DNA of 64,000 nt from NCBI GenBank assembly GCA_943736015.1, contig OX031063.1, positions 40,316,672 through 40,380,671 of the forward strand, given 5' to 3'. A program made the translations under genes and the position numbers. This stretch comes from Tridacna crocea. Its lineage: Eukaryota; Mollusca; Bivalvia; Cardiida; Cardiidae. Of this stretch, positions 1-10,423 are shown one piece after another; the stretch's first letter is position 1; every line of letters starts with the position of its first letter. The notes below the pieces were generated by a model that worked only from the letters and a program-made list of their open reading frames with translations, searched no databases and was not told the DNA's origin.

Positions 1-1389
1 TTCTTTTCCAGTAATGTTTTCTACTATATCATTGATAGATTCTTCAAACTGAGACCATTATCTGTTTTGTCTCTAACCTTTTACCCTTTACCTCAGCATT
101 CCGGGTTTTAAAGACTCAAAGGAAAACATCGTGGGAAAAGAAGAAAATGCTGGTACCAGCATTTTCTTCTTAACCCTCAATGTTTTCTACATTTTCAAAA
201 GTTATCTCATCTTCTGAGTCACGTTCACTTTCTTCTTTTTAAATGCTGTAACTGTGGATGAGTCTAAAATTTTGTCCTTTGGTAGAAGGATGAAGTGGAA
301 AGTATAAATGACAACATAAATAAAAACATTTTTAAAACCGTGCAAAAATAATTGTCGAAAACATCACTGAAAAGCAGGCAATAGCTTTATATCAGGTGTT
401 AACTCTTACCAAGAGACAAAATTTAAACCGGCTAAAACTGAAAGCATTTGCAGAAGACAAACTTAATTTTGCAATAATTAGGAAATTTTCATTCAAAACT
501 GGAGAAAGCATTTTGGTACAGCAGAAAATTGCTGGATACCAATATTATCTCCTTTTCCCACAATATTTCTGAAAGTCCTTACCCTGGGGATGAGCAGGAG
601 GGTTGTTAAAAAGTTAGAATAATGCTCTGTTAAAACCTATAATGATGTATTATTCTTTACAAGCAATCAGCACAACGAATCACCTGGGCCAAGTTTTACT
701 AAGGCAATGGCAGTTATGAACAAAATTTGTGGAAGTTTTATGTAACTATGGTATCATGGCATATTTCTGCCACGATATACAAAACAACTATCATGATTAT
801 TTTAGAAAACTGTTTCCTGGAAATTTTATCTTTTCATTTCATCTAGAAAACTTTGAGTTATCGCACTAATTTTCTGAATAATCATTATACCGGTAGTTAT
901 CTTGTGGCAGAAATATGCCACCTTACTATAGTAACATAAAACTTGCCCATATTTTGTTTGTAACTCCTTTAAATAAAACAGGGCCCAGGTCACATAAAAC
1001 AGAGTAACTGGTAACCAGCATTTCTCCTTTTCCCACAATGTTTTCTTCCCTTCCCAAAACAATTTCCAAATTTTCAGTCACTTTTATTTTGTTGTCTGCA
1101 AATGCTTTCAATTTGGACTGGGCAGTCTAAAATTTTGTTGTTTGGTAATGTGTTTTACTAAATAACACAATTTTAGGCCCACCCACCTTGAAACATTTGC
1201 AGAAAGCATAAAAAATTGGATGCAAAAAACGGAAAAATCATGTTGGGAAGGGGATAAAACAATGAGGGAAAAGGACAAAATACTGGTAACTAGCATTTTT
1301 TCCTTTTCCTACAAAAGGCTTTATCTTGAAGGTTGTTAAACATGAGATTGGTGGTACAGGGTTAATTCTTTATTAGATGACAATATTAA

Positions 1390-1610
1390 CCCTTTACTCC
1401 ATAGATACTCATTTCTACACATTGCTTGTAGGAGCCTTTGGAAAACATTGTGGCAAAAGGTGAAATTGCTCGTCACGAGCAATTTCACCTTTTGTCACAA
1501 TGTTTTCTATGCTATCAAAAGGTATCATTTACACATAAGAAACGGCTTCATCTTTGCTGTTATTGAGGGTCAATTAGAGATACCATAGAAATGCCTTATG
1601 GGGTAAAGGG
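1390..1610. mobile_element. TTAA MITE, GAGCAATTTC-core variant
   Basis: TTAA lies at 1386 and 1611; ends are CCCTTTACTCC and GGGGTAAAGGG. The hairpin centre is ATTGCTCGTCACGAGCAAT instead of the usual GCTGGTTACCAGC, so the apex of the stem was replaced while the outer stem stayed. Confidence 0.8.
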
Positions 1611-2218
1611 TTAATGATTCCTCCATACTGAAGGTGCTTGCCAATGACAAATCAAATGTGACACAGGTCATGGAATTTGTCTGTAAAGGATAGTGAATAC
1701 GGAAACCAGTGAAGCAGACAAAAACATTAAACCAACAAAAAGAAAAGTAACATATCAGAAATAAGATCATATCGTGCGGGTGCCAACACTGGGATGCATG
1801 TGCTTGATTTTCTGTGAAAATTTTAAATGAAAAAAAAGGGAAATAACTGTGCCAAAACATTTTTATAGTTACCTTCCCATGTTGTATGAGTTCCTCTTTT
1901 GAGAGTTACCAACTTGTTCAAGTTTGAAGTGAATATCTTCAATAATAACAGATGTTACAAAATATCAAAGTTTTAACATGACACAGATGATGATTATGAC
2001 ACCAAGGCTTTGACAAATTGAATAACTTGATTTCTTTCAAAACAGCTGAGCTGACAAAAGCTTAAATATGCTGGTTGGAAACTGCAGTGCAGTGAAATGT
2101 GTCTCTGTTGGTGCAGATGTTTGATTTTTAAGTAATTCATATAGATCTATTATGCCATTAACAGTTGCTTTAAAATTGTTTTCCTTTTATCATCTTAGAA
2201 AATCTAAAAGCACCTTAA

Positions 2219-2439
2219 CTCATTAACAACCGACAAAATTTTATTTTTGTCCAAATCGAAAGCATTTGCAGATGACAGAGTAACAGTGACTGAAAATTTG
2301 AAATTTGTTTTGTGAAGGGTAGAAAACATTGTTGAAAAAGGAGAAAATGCTGGTTACCAGCATTTTCTCCTTTTCCCACAATGTTTTCTAAAGGCTTCTT
2401 TCCCAGGGTCGTCAAAAGTAGGAATTGTGTGGTAATGGA
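2219..2439 (+). mobile_element. TTAA MITE, full length
   Basis: TTAA at 2215 and 2440; 221 bp; lies in intron 2 or beyond of the ATP8A-like gene. Confidence 0.88.
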
Positions 2440-2667
2440 TTAACTTGAAGAGTACAAGCTATGGAAATAGCAAGTACTGATGTATAAAACGTGAAAATAG
2501 ATCAATTTGACTGCATGATGTATTTATCTGAAAGTACATTTAATTGTTCAAAAAGGCAAAGCAACCACTAAATATGTTTCAGATTTCTTTTTTGATATTT
2601 GGTTTTGACATTATCTAGGTAGGTGTAGCAACTATCTGCTTAACAAGTACAGAGTAAGCCTGATTTA

Positions 2668-3080
2668 ACCCTTAGGCTGCTAAGCACGACATAAATCACA
2701 GAATGTGCAGTCTGATCTTGGATTTATCCTGTCTGGTAAGGATTTTTTTAACCATAAAAAAAAAAAAATGCCTTAGAAATAGCAATATTTGGGTTGCTGG
2801 TATTTCTATTGGCTTGAAAGTTTCATTTCACCAATTAAGCAGATTAACCCATTACCACACAATCCCTACTTTTGACGCCCCTGAGAAAGAAGCCTTTTGA
2901 AAACACTGTAGGAAAAGGAGAAAATGCTGGTAACCAGCATTTTCTCCTTTTCCCACAGTGTTTTCCACCCTTCCGGTCCCAGAATAAATTTCAATTTTTC
3001 AGTCACCTTAGTTTTGTCGTCTGCAAATGCTTTCAATTTGAACAAATCTAAAATTTTGTCGTGTGGTAAAGAGTTAAGGG
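2668..3080 (+). mobile_element. CCCTTAGGCTGC element interrupted by a TTAA MITE
   Basis: This member of a second TTAA-flanked family has TTAA at 2664 and 3081, left end CCCTTAGGCTGCTAAGC and right end CAGATTAAGGG. Its GATCAGACTGCACA palindrome is half decayed. A 226-bp MITE (2848-3073) sits at the TTAA seven bases from its right end. Confidence 0.7.
2848..3073 (-). mobile_element. TTAA MITE nested in another element
   Basis: TTAA at 2844 and 3074. The copy at 39570-39588 shows the same host sequence without the insert (CAGATTAAGGGTTAA). Confidence 0.88.
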
Positions 3081-3135
3081 TTAAATAGTCTGAAAATATG
3101 AAATTGGCAGTACTACATTTTAGCAGGATACTAAC

Positions 3136-3256
3136 CTTATTTTGTTGGAACAGAATGAAACTTCTTTCTGTCCATTGATATGGATGATTCTCTCATCGCT
3201 AGATGATCCCTCCTCTGATGTTTCACTCTCCCCATCATCTGGCATCTGCTGGTATC
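3136..3256 (-). CDS. ATP8A: ATP8A-like P4-ATPase, second coding exon (partial gene)
   Basis: This internal exon of 121 nt lies between an acceptor (ATGGCAG, read on the minus strand) and a donor (GTTAGT). It encodes YQQMPDDGESETSEEG, an acidic serine-rich stretch, and then ERIIHINGQKEVSFCSNKI. The latter matches the start of the conserved region of ATP8A-class flippases, which typically have RTIxxNxPQxxKFCxNxxS there. The family are P4-ATPases that move phosphatidylserine and phosphatidylethanolamine to the cytosolic leaflet together with a CDC50 partner. The exon begins with the last two bases of a Gly codon and ends two bases into an Arg or Ser codon, so it needs a phase-1 upstream exon. 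The exon at 10414-10423 supplies exactly that, giving MAEGYQQ, similar to the AEGYEK seen in vertebrate ATP8A1. All catalytic and membrane regions would lie left of position 1. The family assignment rests on about 20 residues, so it is good but not certain. Confidence 0.62.
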
Positions 3257-3689
3257 CTGCCATAACACAAAATACAACAAAAAATAATAGAAAATTTAAA
3301 AAAGGATACCAAACAGCCAAAAACTTAATGGGTTATCAAAAAAAGATTTCTAATAAAAATATTCCTGCTTCCGTTATAAAATTTCCTCGTCAAAAAATAC
3401 TTTATCTTAAATGACTTTCAACATCTACTGTACATGTATGACCTTTATCTACACCTCGAATTTAAACCAACTTACCTTAATATAAATGGCAATTTCAAAT
3501 CAAGTGGAGGCCTTGAATTTCAAGACATTGTTTCAAAATGGATTCTTGCAAGTACCTAAGTACTTCATTTTGAAGTAAAAAAAAAAGCTGTTGACTGAGA
3601 AATGACTGAAAAACAGTTTGAACATGGTAGTCCCCATTGTGGACTTCATCTTGGGTAAGCTCCTGGCCATACTCCAATCCTGTACATCA

Positions 3690-3958
3690 AGCCTTTACCA
3701 CACTATGACGACTTTAAACACCCCTGAGAATTATGCCTTTTGAAAACATTGTGAGAAAAGGAGAAAATGCTGGTAACCAGCATTTTCTCCTTTTCCCACA
3801 AAGTTTTCTTCTGAAAATTTGAAATGTTTTGTGAAGGGTAGAAAACATTGTGGGAAAAGGAGAAAATGCTGGTCACCAGCATTTTCTCCTTTTACCATTA
3901 TGTTTTCTAAAGGATTCTTTCTCAGGGTCATCAAAAGTAGGGGTTGTGTGGTAATGGA
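3690..3958. mobile_element. Composite MITE with two hairpins
   Basis: The left half of a minus-oriented copy (to about 3808) is joined to the right two thirds of a plus-oriented copy, giving two complete central hairpins about 90 bp apart. The right TTAA is at 3959; the left is lost. Confidence 0.75.
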
Positions 3959-4118
3959 TTAAGTTATTCTGCCTAACATGAGTTAATGCTCCAAACAAGA
4001 TGATATTTCACAGTACACCTACCAATTCCAATTAAACCTGTGATTCCAAAGAAAAATATCCAAATAACACAGACTGTCCACATCACTCTATTTACTGTTG
4101 CAGGAAATTTCATTTTAA

Positions 4119-4341
4119 CACTTTACCACACAATGACGACTTTTAACACCCCTGAAGGAGAAGACTTTTGAAACCATTGCAGGAAAAGGAGGAAATGCTG
4201 GCTACCAGCATTTTCTCCTTTTCCCACAATGTTTTCTTCCCTTTCAAAGAAAAAATCATTTCATATGAGCCGCATTGAAACTGTCATCAGCAAATGTTTT
4301 CAATTCGGATATGTCCAAAATGATAGTCGTGTGGTAAAGGG
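4119..4341 (-). mobile_element. TTAA MITE
   Basis: TTAA at 4115 and 4342; ends CACTTTACCACACAATG and GTGTGGTAAAGGG. Confidence 0.86.
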
Positions 4342-4736
4342 TTAAACTTTGTGTAACCCTTTATCGACCATCTTCTGCTCTAATAAGATAGAAATCTCTT
4401 AAATGAAAGCAACAATCGGAAAAGTATGACCTCCTCCTGCCTTTACGTTTTCTATTATTTCATGGACAAGTTCAATTATTTGAGCACTTTTAGTTCGTAG
4501 TCTGGGATGGATTTCATTAATAGACAAGTCTAAAATTTTGTCATTTTGTCACAAGTTAAAAATCTGAGCTTCTGAGTAAATGAAATGTACATTTCCCGCC
4601 ATCAAGTATGAAAGATATTTCATTTTCAAGGCTGCTGGTAATATCATGTAATTTTTAATAAATTGTCGTGTCGAGGGACAAAGGTTAGTCTGTGCCTTCT
4701 GTCAGTCAAAAATTTTGTCATGAGGTACAGTGGTTA

Positions 4737-4957
4737 ACCCATTACCAAACGACATATTTTAGACTGGTTCAAATTTAAAGCATTTGCAGACGACAAAATA
4801 AAAGTGACTAAAAATTTGAAATTTGTTCTGGGAAGGGTAGAAAACACTGGGGGAAAAGGAGAAAATGCTGGTTACCAGCATTTTCTCCTTTTCTCACAGT
4901 GTTTTCAAAAGGCTTCTTTCTCAGGGGCGTCAAAAGTAGGGATTGTGTGGTAATGGG
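4737..4957 (+). mobile_element. TTAA MITE, full length
   Basis: TTAA at 4733 and 4958; 221 bp. It interrupts an older decayed copy whose ends remain near 4715 and 4990. Confidence 0.88.
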
Positions 4958-5083
4958 TTAAAACTTGGGTTCCTGTGGTAAAGGGTAACACTGTAAAGAC
5001 TGTGCATAGGATACCATAAGTCAAGTTGTCATATCCTGAAATATTGTTCTGAAGCTGTGCGTCCAAGCCATTTCACCCATTAA

Positions 5084-5304
5084 CCTTTTACCAAAGAATC
5101 CCTGGTTTTTATGACCCTGAGATAGAAGTCTTTTGAAAACATTGTGAGAAAAGGAGAAAATGCTGGTTAACACCATTTTCTCCTTTTCCCACAATGTTTT
5201 CCATGCTGCAGGAAACAAATTTCAGTTTTTGAGTTACATTCATGTTTTCGTCTGCAAGTGCTTTCAATTTGGACCAGTCTAAAATTTTGTTGTTTGGTAA
5301 AAGG
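5084..5304 (-). mobile_element. TTAA MITE, full length
   Basis: TTAA at 5080 and 5305; 221 bp; stem apex TGGTTAACACCA is slightly altered. Confidence 0.86.
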
Positions 5305-5308
5305 TTAA

Positions 5309-5480
5309 CCACTGTACCTCATGACAAAATTCTTGACTTCTTAAAATTGAGAGCATTTGAAGAAGACAACCTCAGTGTAGCCAAAAAGATGATTTATGTC
5401 TTTTAAATGGTAGAAAACATTGTGGGAAAAGGGGAAAAAATGGTTGTCAGCATTCTCTTTTAATTCGGGGCTCCAAGGCT
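5309..5480 (+). mobile_element. Decayed left part of a TTAA MITE
   Basis: It shows recognisable GACAAAATTCTTGAC, GAGCATTTGAAGAAGAC and GAAAACATTGTGGGAAAAG and then breaks off inside the stem. Confidence 0.5.
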
Positions 5481-5529
5481 TACAAACTAGAGATAGTTCG
5501 ATAGATTGTTCACTGAACTTGGCCCAGCA

Positions 5530-5780
5530 GCAGTTCAGTGGTTAGCGAAACCAACATGTGACCCATTGTGACTTTAGTTTAGTTCAAACTCATTAATTTT
5601 ACATCGATTGAGAAACAAGTTCTAACAACTTATACTAATCTCCTTCAATTCTGCTTCCTGGAAACTACACCAGTACTCGCGCTGAACATGTGGGCCAGTG
5701 AAAAAACCTAAAGTTGACACCCGCTCTCGGGTATTGAACTCAGAACCTTATGGTTAGGAGGCCGACGCTCCACCTCACAG
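5530..5780 (-). mobile_element. tRNA-derived SINE remnant
   Basis: On the minus strand this reads like a tRNA-related head (GTGGAGCGTCGGCCTCCTAAC, then a GGTTCTGAGTTCAAT B-box-like stretch and ACCCGAG) with a non-tRNA body. Confidence 0.5.
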
Positions 5781-5991
5781 CCACGGACACCACAACTTTG
5801 TGACTTTAATATCCAGTTTATTGAGTTTAGGCAAACTCTCTTTTCTGACGATTTTCCAATTGTCATCTCTGATACATATGAGGTTAGTATTCAGTGACTT
5901 GAATAGAAAGTTTTGTCAGTACTGATGTAAGAAAGCCAGGATACAAAATCTGTTGGTGCACTGACCGCCATGACATGACCTTAACTGTTAA

Positions 5992-6216
5992 CCCATTACC
6001 ACACAGCATAATTTTAGACTTATCCAAATTGAAACCATTTGCAGACGACAATTTCAAAGTGACTGCATGAAGTCGTGGAATTGTGCTTTGATAGGGTAGA
6101 AAACTTTGTGGGAAAAGGAGAAAATGCTGGTTACCAGCATTTTCTTCTTTTCCCACAATGTTTTCTAAAGGTTTCTTTCTCAGGGGTGTTAAAAGGCGTC
6201 ATTGTGTGCTAAAGAG
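5992..6216 (+). mobile_element. TTAA MITE
   Basis: TTAA at 5988 and 6217; only 7 bp separate it from the next TTAA, which opens the oppositely oriented copy at 6232. Confidence 0.86.
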
Positions 6217-6231
6217 TTAAAACAATGTTAA

Positions 6232-6452
6232 CCCATTACCACACAACCCCTACTTTTGATACCTCTGAGAAAGAAGCCTTTAGAAAACATTGGGGAAAAA
6301 GGAGAAAATGCTGGTAACCAGCATTTTCTCCTTTTCCCACAATGTTTTCTACCCTTCACAAAACAAATTTCAAATTTTCAGTTGCTTTTATTTTGTCGTC
6401 TGCAAATGCTTTCAATTTGGACCAGTCTAAAATATTGTCATTTGGTAATGGG
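6232..6452 (-). mobile_element. TTAA MITE, full length
   Basis: TTAA at 6228 and 6453; 221 bp. It is head-to-head with the copy at 5992-6216. Confidence 0.88.
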
Positions 6453-6799
6453 TTAAACAAAAAAAACAATCAATCAGTCATTCAAGATGATCATTTTTTA
6501 CTATGTTGGTTTGCAGGACAACGCAAAAACGTTGTCGTCAGGAAGTCATATTGTAAATATCTAAGGGTTCACACAATACAAAGGCCATCATATGACTCAA
6601 ATGTCTATGCAACTAAAAAACAAAGGAATGAATATAAGTCATGATCCAGCAAAAGGGAGCTTCAAGTATCTGCATGATTCATGGTACCAAGCAAGCCATA
6701 AAATACTTAATACTAGATCATCAATTGCTACTTTTTTTAACAACCAACTTAATCTTGAGGTAGACTGGTCCTTGTAAATACCGAAAATTGACCAACAAT

Positions 6800-6935
6800 G
6801 AAAAGTTTCAGCCCAGGTAAGCCTGCACCTAGTGCTCAGGCTGACCTGGGTCGATACTTTTGCAGTTGCACAGATGCCTTAAGCCCCCTTTTCACAGAGC
6901 ATGGCTCAATATAATTCATGTACATGTAAGCCATG
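6800..6935 (+). mobile_element. Short palindromic repeat ending CTTTTCACAGAGC
   Basis: An imperfect dyad (CCAGGTAAGCCTGCAC / CTCAGGCTGACCTGGGTCG) is followed by TTAAGCCCCCTTTTCACAG. The same arrangement recurs near 7285, 23255, 24835 and 40700. Confidence 0.6.
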
Positions 6936-6956
6936 GTGTGACATGAGGTGACTTAA

Positions 6957-7179
6957 CTCTTTACCAAACAAGGAAATGTTCGACTGATTCAAATTAAAAG
7001 CAGTTACAGACCACAATTTCAATGTGGCTCAAATGTAGAAAATTGTCCAAGAAAAGGTAGAAAACATAGTGGGAAAAGGAGAAAATGCTGTTTACCAGCA
7101 TTTTCTCCTTTTCCCACTATGTTTTCTAAAGGCTTTCTTCCTCAGGGTCATTAAAAATCTGGATAGAGCGGGTAAAGAG
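6957..7179 (+). mobile_element. TTAA MITE
   Basis: Left TTAA at 6953; right site mutated to GTAAA. Confidence 0.8.
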
Positions 7180-7284
7180 TAAATGCAAATCATCGTACAA
7201 TTCCAGATCCCTAAAATCCATTTCGTCAAATAAACAACTGAACCATCAGTTAGAAATATCCTTTGACAGGCAGAAAATCTAACA

Positions 7285-7620
7285 ACGGGGAAAAAGTTTG
7301 GTCCATGTTAGCCTGCACGGACTGCAAGGCTGACATGAATCGATACTTTTCTCAAATTAATTAACTCATTACCATACGACAATATTTTAGACTGGTCCAA
7401 ATTGAAAGCATTGGCAGACAATAAAAACGACGGAAAATTTTAAACTTGCTTTTGGAAGGGTAAAAAACATTGTGGGAAAAGGAGAAAATGCTGGTAACCA
7501 GCATTTTCTCCTTTTCCCACAATGTTTTCTAAAGGCTTCTTTCTCAGGGGCATCAAAAGTAGGGATTGTGTGGAAATGGGTTAAGCCCCTTTTAACATCA
7601 CATGCTTAACTTCATGAGCA
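7285..7620 (+). mobile_element. Short palindromic repeat split by a TTAA MITE
   Basis: The dyad TTAGCCTGCACGGACTGC / AAGGCTGACATG is followed by a MITE at the TTAA that precedes GCCCCTTTT in the intact copy at 6878. Confidence 0.6.
7365..7580 (+). mobile_element. TTAA MITE nested in the palindromic repeat
   Basis: TTAA at 7361 and 7581. Confidence 0.86.
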
Positions 7621-7887
7621 ATGAACAATGCTCCCTGCATTGATGGATAGAGTAAAATCAAGGAGAAACCGTCCTGTAAGAAAATACCTCACAATATATT
7701 GTATGTTTTTAAGCTAACATTGCACATGTGTACTGTCTGATCATGATCTCCACTCAGCAAAAAAGAAATTTCAGTTTTTCACAGTGCTGGGTTTACTTTT
7801 AGGGTTTACGGAGACTTTCTGTTTCAATTTCATTTCCCACCAAAAGCTGACATAGTAACCCTATGAAAAGCCACTAACAACATTTGA

Positions 7888-8098
7888 CTCATTACCAAAC
7901 GACAAAATTTTAAGCTTGTCCAAATCGAAAGCAACAAAATAAAAGTGACTCAAAGTTAGAAATTTGTTTTGTGAACGGTAGAAAACATTGTGGGAAAAGG
8001 AGAAAATGCTGGTTACCAGCATTTTCTCCTTTTCCCATAATGTTTTTTACAGGCTTCTTTTTCAGGGTGGTCAAAAGTTGGGATTGTACAGTAATGGG
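7888..8098 (+). mobile_element. TTAA MITE
   Basis: The right TTAA is at 8099; the left site has become TTGA. Ten bases are missing from the left arm. Confidence 0.82.
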
Positions 8099-8357
8099 TT
8101 AATGCCTCTTAATTTAGTGTAAATCAAGACTAGGCGGCAATCTATGCTATCTGATCTGGGGTCATTATTGTCAGATACATGTATATTTTAAATCAAAAAT
8201 CTTTACTAGGGTATACTAAAATGAACTGAAATTCTCAGTGAAAGTGAAAGATTAATATTTTGCAGTTTCAAAGAATATCTTATAACAGAATACATGACTG
8301 TATCTACATACATGTACAGCTGGTAAAGTGAAAATAACAATAATACTACATTCTTAA

Positions 8358-8583
8358 CCCTTTACCACAAAGCAGAATTTCAAACTGGTCTTCATTGATG
8401 GGATGGAAATCACAGATGACAAGTCAAATGTTTTTTTATTGATTGTAAATGTTCCTGGGCAGGTTGAAAACATTGTAGGAAAAGGAGAAAATGCTGGTTA
8501 CCAGCATTTTCTCCTTTTCCCACAATGTTTTCAAAAGGCTTCTTTCTCAGGGTTGCTAAAAGTCGGGATTTTGTGGTAAAGAG
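8358..8583 (+). mobile_element. TTAA MITE, diverged left arm
   Basis: TTAA at 8354 and 8584. Confidence 0.82.
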
Positions 8584-8667
8584 TTAAGTGGTTGGAGTTT
8601 GATCTACAATCCTCAACAGCAGCTCAATCCAGAGTTTTAAAAACCCCTAAATGAGACACTTTAACTT

Positions 8668-8874
8668 CTTACGAACGAAGTCCGTAACAAAGAAACAAAT
8701 GAATAAATGCATGGCAGAAATAAGGATCGGAGCGGGATTCGAACTCCGAACTCCCGGACGCAAAGCCAATACCCTAACCACTGAGCCAAAGAGATATCTC
8801 CCTGACGCAGTAGCCAGGTATTGTATTTAAATCGGGAGTATATGCCATGCAGGAAGGAGTGGTCTCCCGTAACA
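8668..8874 (-). mobile_element. tRNA-derived SINE, copy 1
   Basis: On the minus strand it has A-box-like GGCTCAGTGGTTAGGGTATT and B-box-like GGAGTTCGAATCCCGCTCC, then an unrelated body. A 207-bp match lies 316 bp downstream. Confidence 0.7.
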
Positions 8875-8983
8875 CACCCCCTCTTAAAGTCATCATTTAT
8901 TGCTGACTCAAAGCCTTATTAGGCAGGAAGTCCGATTTTGGACAACAAATGGGATTAATGGCTAATCCCGGACGAGCCCCCAT

Positions 8984-9190
8984 CTTACGAACGAAGTCCG
9001 TAACAAAGAAACAAATGAATAAATGCATGGCAGAAATAAGGGTCCGAGCGGGATCTGAACTCCGAACTCCCGGACGCAAAGCCAATACCCTAACCACTGA
9101 GCCAAAGAGATATCTCCCTGACGCAGTAGCCAGGTATTGTATTTAAATCGGGAGTATATGCCATGCAGGAAGGAGTGGTCTCCCGTAACA
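8984..9190 (-). mobile_element. tRNA-derived SINE, copy 2
   Basis: It is nearly identical to copy 1, with a few substitutions in the B box. The two are separated by 109 bp of other sequence, which suggests a local duplication. Confidence 0.7.
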
Positions 9191-9191
9191 A

Positions 9192-9416
9192 ACTAATTAC
9201 TAGATGACATTATTTTAGACCTGTCCAAATCAAAACCATTTGCTGATGACAAAATAAAAGTGACAGATATTTTAAAATTTGTTTTGTGAAGGGTAGAAAA
9301 CATTGTGGGAAAAGGAGAAAATGCTGGTTACCAGCATTTTTTTTTCCTTTTCCCACAACATTTTCAAAAGGCTTCATTTTCAGGAGCATCAAAAGTAGGG
9401 ATTATGTGGTAATGGG
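9192..9416 (+). mobile_element. TTAA MITE
   Basis: The right TTAA is at 9417; the left end abuts the SINE and its TTAA is not intact. Confidence 0.8.
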
Positions 9417-9420
9417 TTAA

Positions 9421-9730
9421 GAAAACACTGTGGGAAAAGCAAAAAATTCCCAAAAATTCTGGTTATCTCCTTTTCCCACAAAATTGTCCAAAATGTTGTT
9501 TTGTAAAGATATATACCCTTTCTCATACCACAACTTTAGAGCTAAGAAAATGAAAGCAACTGAAGATGAAAAACTACATGTAACTCAAAAGATAATTGCT
9601 GTCTTAGTGATGGAAGAAAATTTTGTGTGAAAAGGAGAAAATGCTTGCTAGCAGCCTTTTCTCCTTGTTCTAAAATGTTTCAAAAGTCTTCTTCTTCAAG
9701 TTTATTAAAGCTCAAGATTGTGTGGGTTAG
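9421..9730 (+). mobile_element. Two decayed TTAA MITE fragments
   Basis: A stem fragment (9421-9500) is followed by a diverged copy (9517-9730) recognisable by AAAAGGAGAAAATGCTTGC and its complement. Confidence 0.5.
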
Positions 9731-9795
9731 GGCTGAAATGAACCTCAATATAAGGTCTCAAAGCTGTATGTCATGTTAGTGCAGTCTGATCTTAA

Positions 9796-9932
9796 CTCAT
9801 TACCAAATGACAAAATTTTAGACTGGTCCAAATCAAAAGCATTTGGTTACCAGCATTTCCTCCTTTTCCCACAATGTTTTCTACAGGCTTCTTTCAAAGG
9901 GTCGTCAAAATTAGGGATTGTGAGGTAACGGG
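9796..9932 (+). mobile_element. TTAA MITE with internal deletion
   Basis: TTAA at 9792 and 9933. The copy is only 137 bp because the left half of the hairpin stem is gone. Confidence 0.85.
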
Positions 9933-9986
9933 TTAAATAGCACTGTCTTTACCAGAAAATAGTACATCAGAATCTTCTAAATTTAA

Positions 9987-10207
9987 CCCATTACCAAACG
10001 ACAAAATTTTAGACTGATCCAAATTGAAAGCATTTGCAGACAACAAAATAAAAGTGACTGAAAATTTGAAATTTGTTTTGTGAAGGGTAGAAAACATTGT
10101 GGAAAAAGGAGAAAATGCTGGTTACCAGCATTTTCTCCTTTTCCCACAATGTTTTCTAAAGGCTTCTTTCTCAGGGGCGCCAAAAGTTGGGATTGTGTGG
10201 TAATGGG
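9987..10207 (+). mobile_element. TTAA MITE, reference copy (piggyBac-like, 221 bp)
   Basis: This near-consensus copy defines the dominant repeat of the window. It is 221 bp between two TTAA sites. The left end is CCCATTACCAAACGAC, then ATTTTAGACT, GCATTTGCAGAC and GAAATTTGTTTTGTGAAGGG. The centre is a near-perfect dyad (ACATTGTGG, GGAGAAAATGCTGG, TTACCAGCATTTTCTCC, CCCACAATGTTTTC). The right end is TTCTCAGGGGCG, GTCAAAAGT-like sequence and GTGTGGTAATGGG. TTAA duplication and CCC...GGG ends are the hallmark of piggyBac-type transposition, although Kolobok elements also use TTAA. There is no coding capacity. In all MITE entries here, plus means the ATTTTAGAC end comes first. Confidence 0.9.
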
Positions 10208-10209
10208 TT

Positions 10210-10385
10210 AAAATAAAAGCATTTGCAGGTGATGAGGTGGATGTGGCAATCCTGATGGGGGTTGTCTATAAGAGATTAAAAAAACTTGGGAAAACTAGAA
10301 AATACAGTATACAAGCATTTCCTCCTTTCCCTCAATGTTTTGTAAAAGCCTTTTTCCCATACTACTTTTTGTTAAAGAGTTACTT
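10210..10385 (+). mobile_element. Decayed TTAA MITE
   Basis: It retains GCATTTGCAG, a broken stem, and GTTAAAGAGTTA at the right. Confidence 0.45.
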
Positions 10386-10413
10386 TTAACGATCATAAAG
10401 GAATGAGACTTAC

Positions 10414-10423
10414 CTTCAGCCAT
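10414..10423 (-). CDS. ATP8A: Probable first coding exon of the ATP8A-like gene
   Basis: Read on the minus strand, ATGGCTGAAG is followed directly by a strong donor, GTAAGT. It codes for Met-Ala-Glu and one base of the next codon. That base completes Gly with the GA that opens the exon at 3136-3256, so the junction reads MAEGYQQMPDD. The surrounding 250 bp is free of the repeats that fill both flanks, as expected for a constrained first exon and promoter. Intron 1 would be about 7.2 kb and carries more than 15 MITE copies. The exon is too short for homology evidence; support comes from phase, donor quality and the position of Gly-Tyr in the family. Confidence 0.5.
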
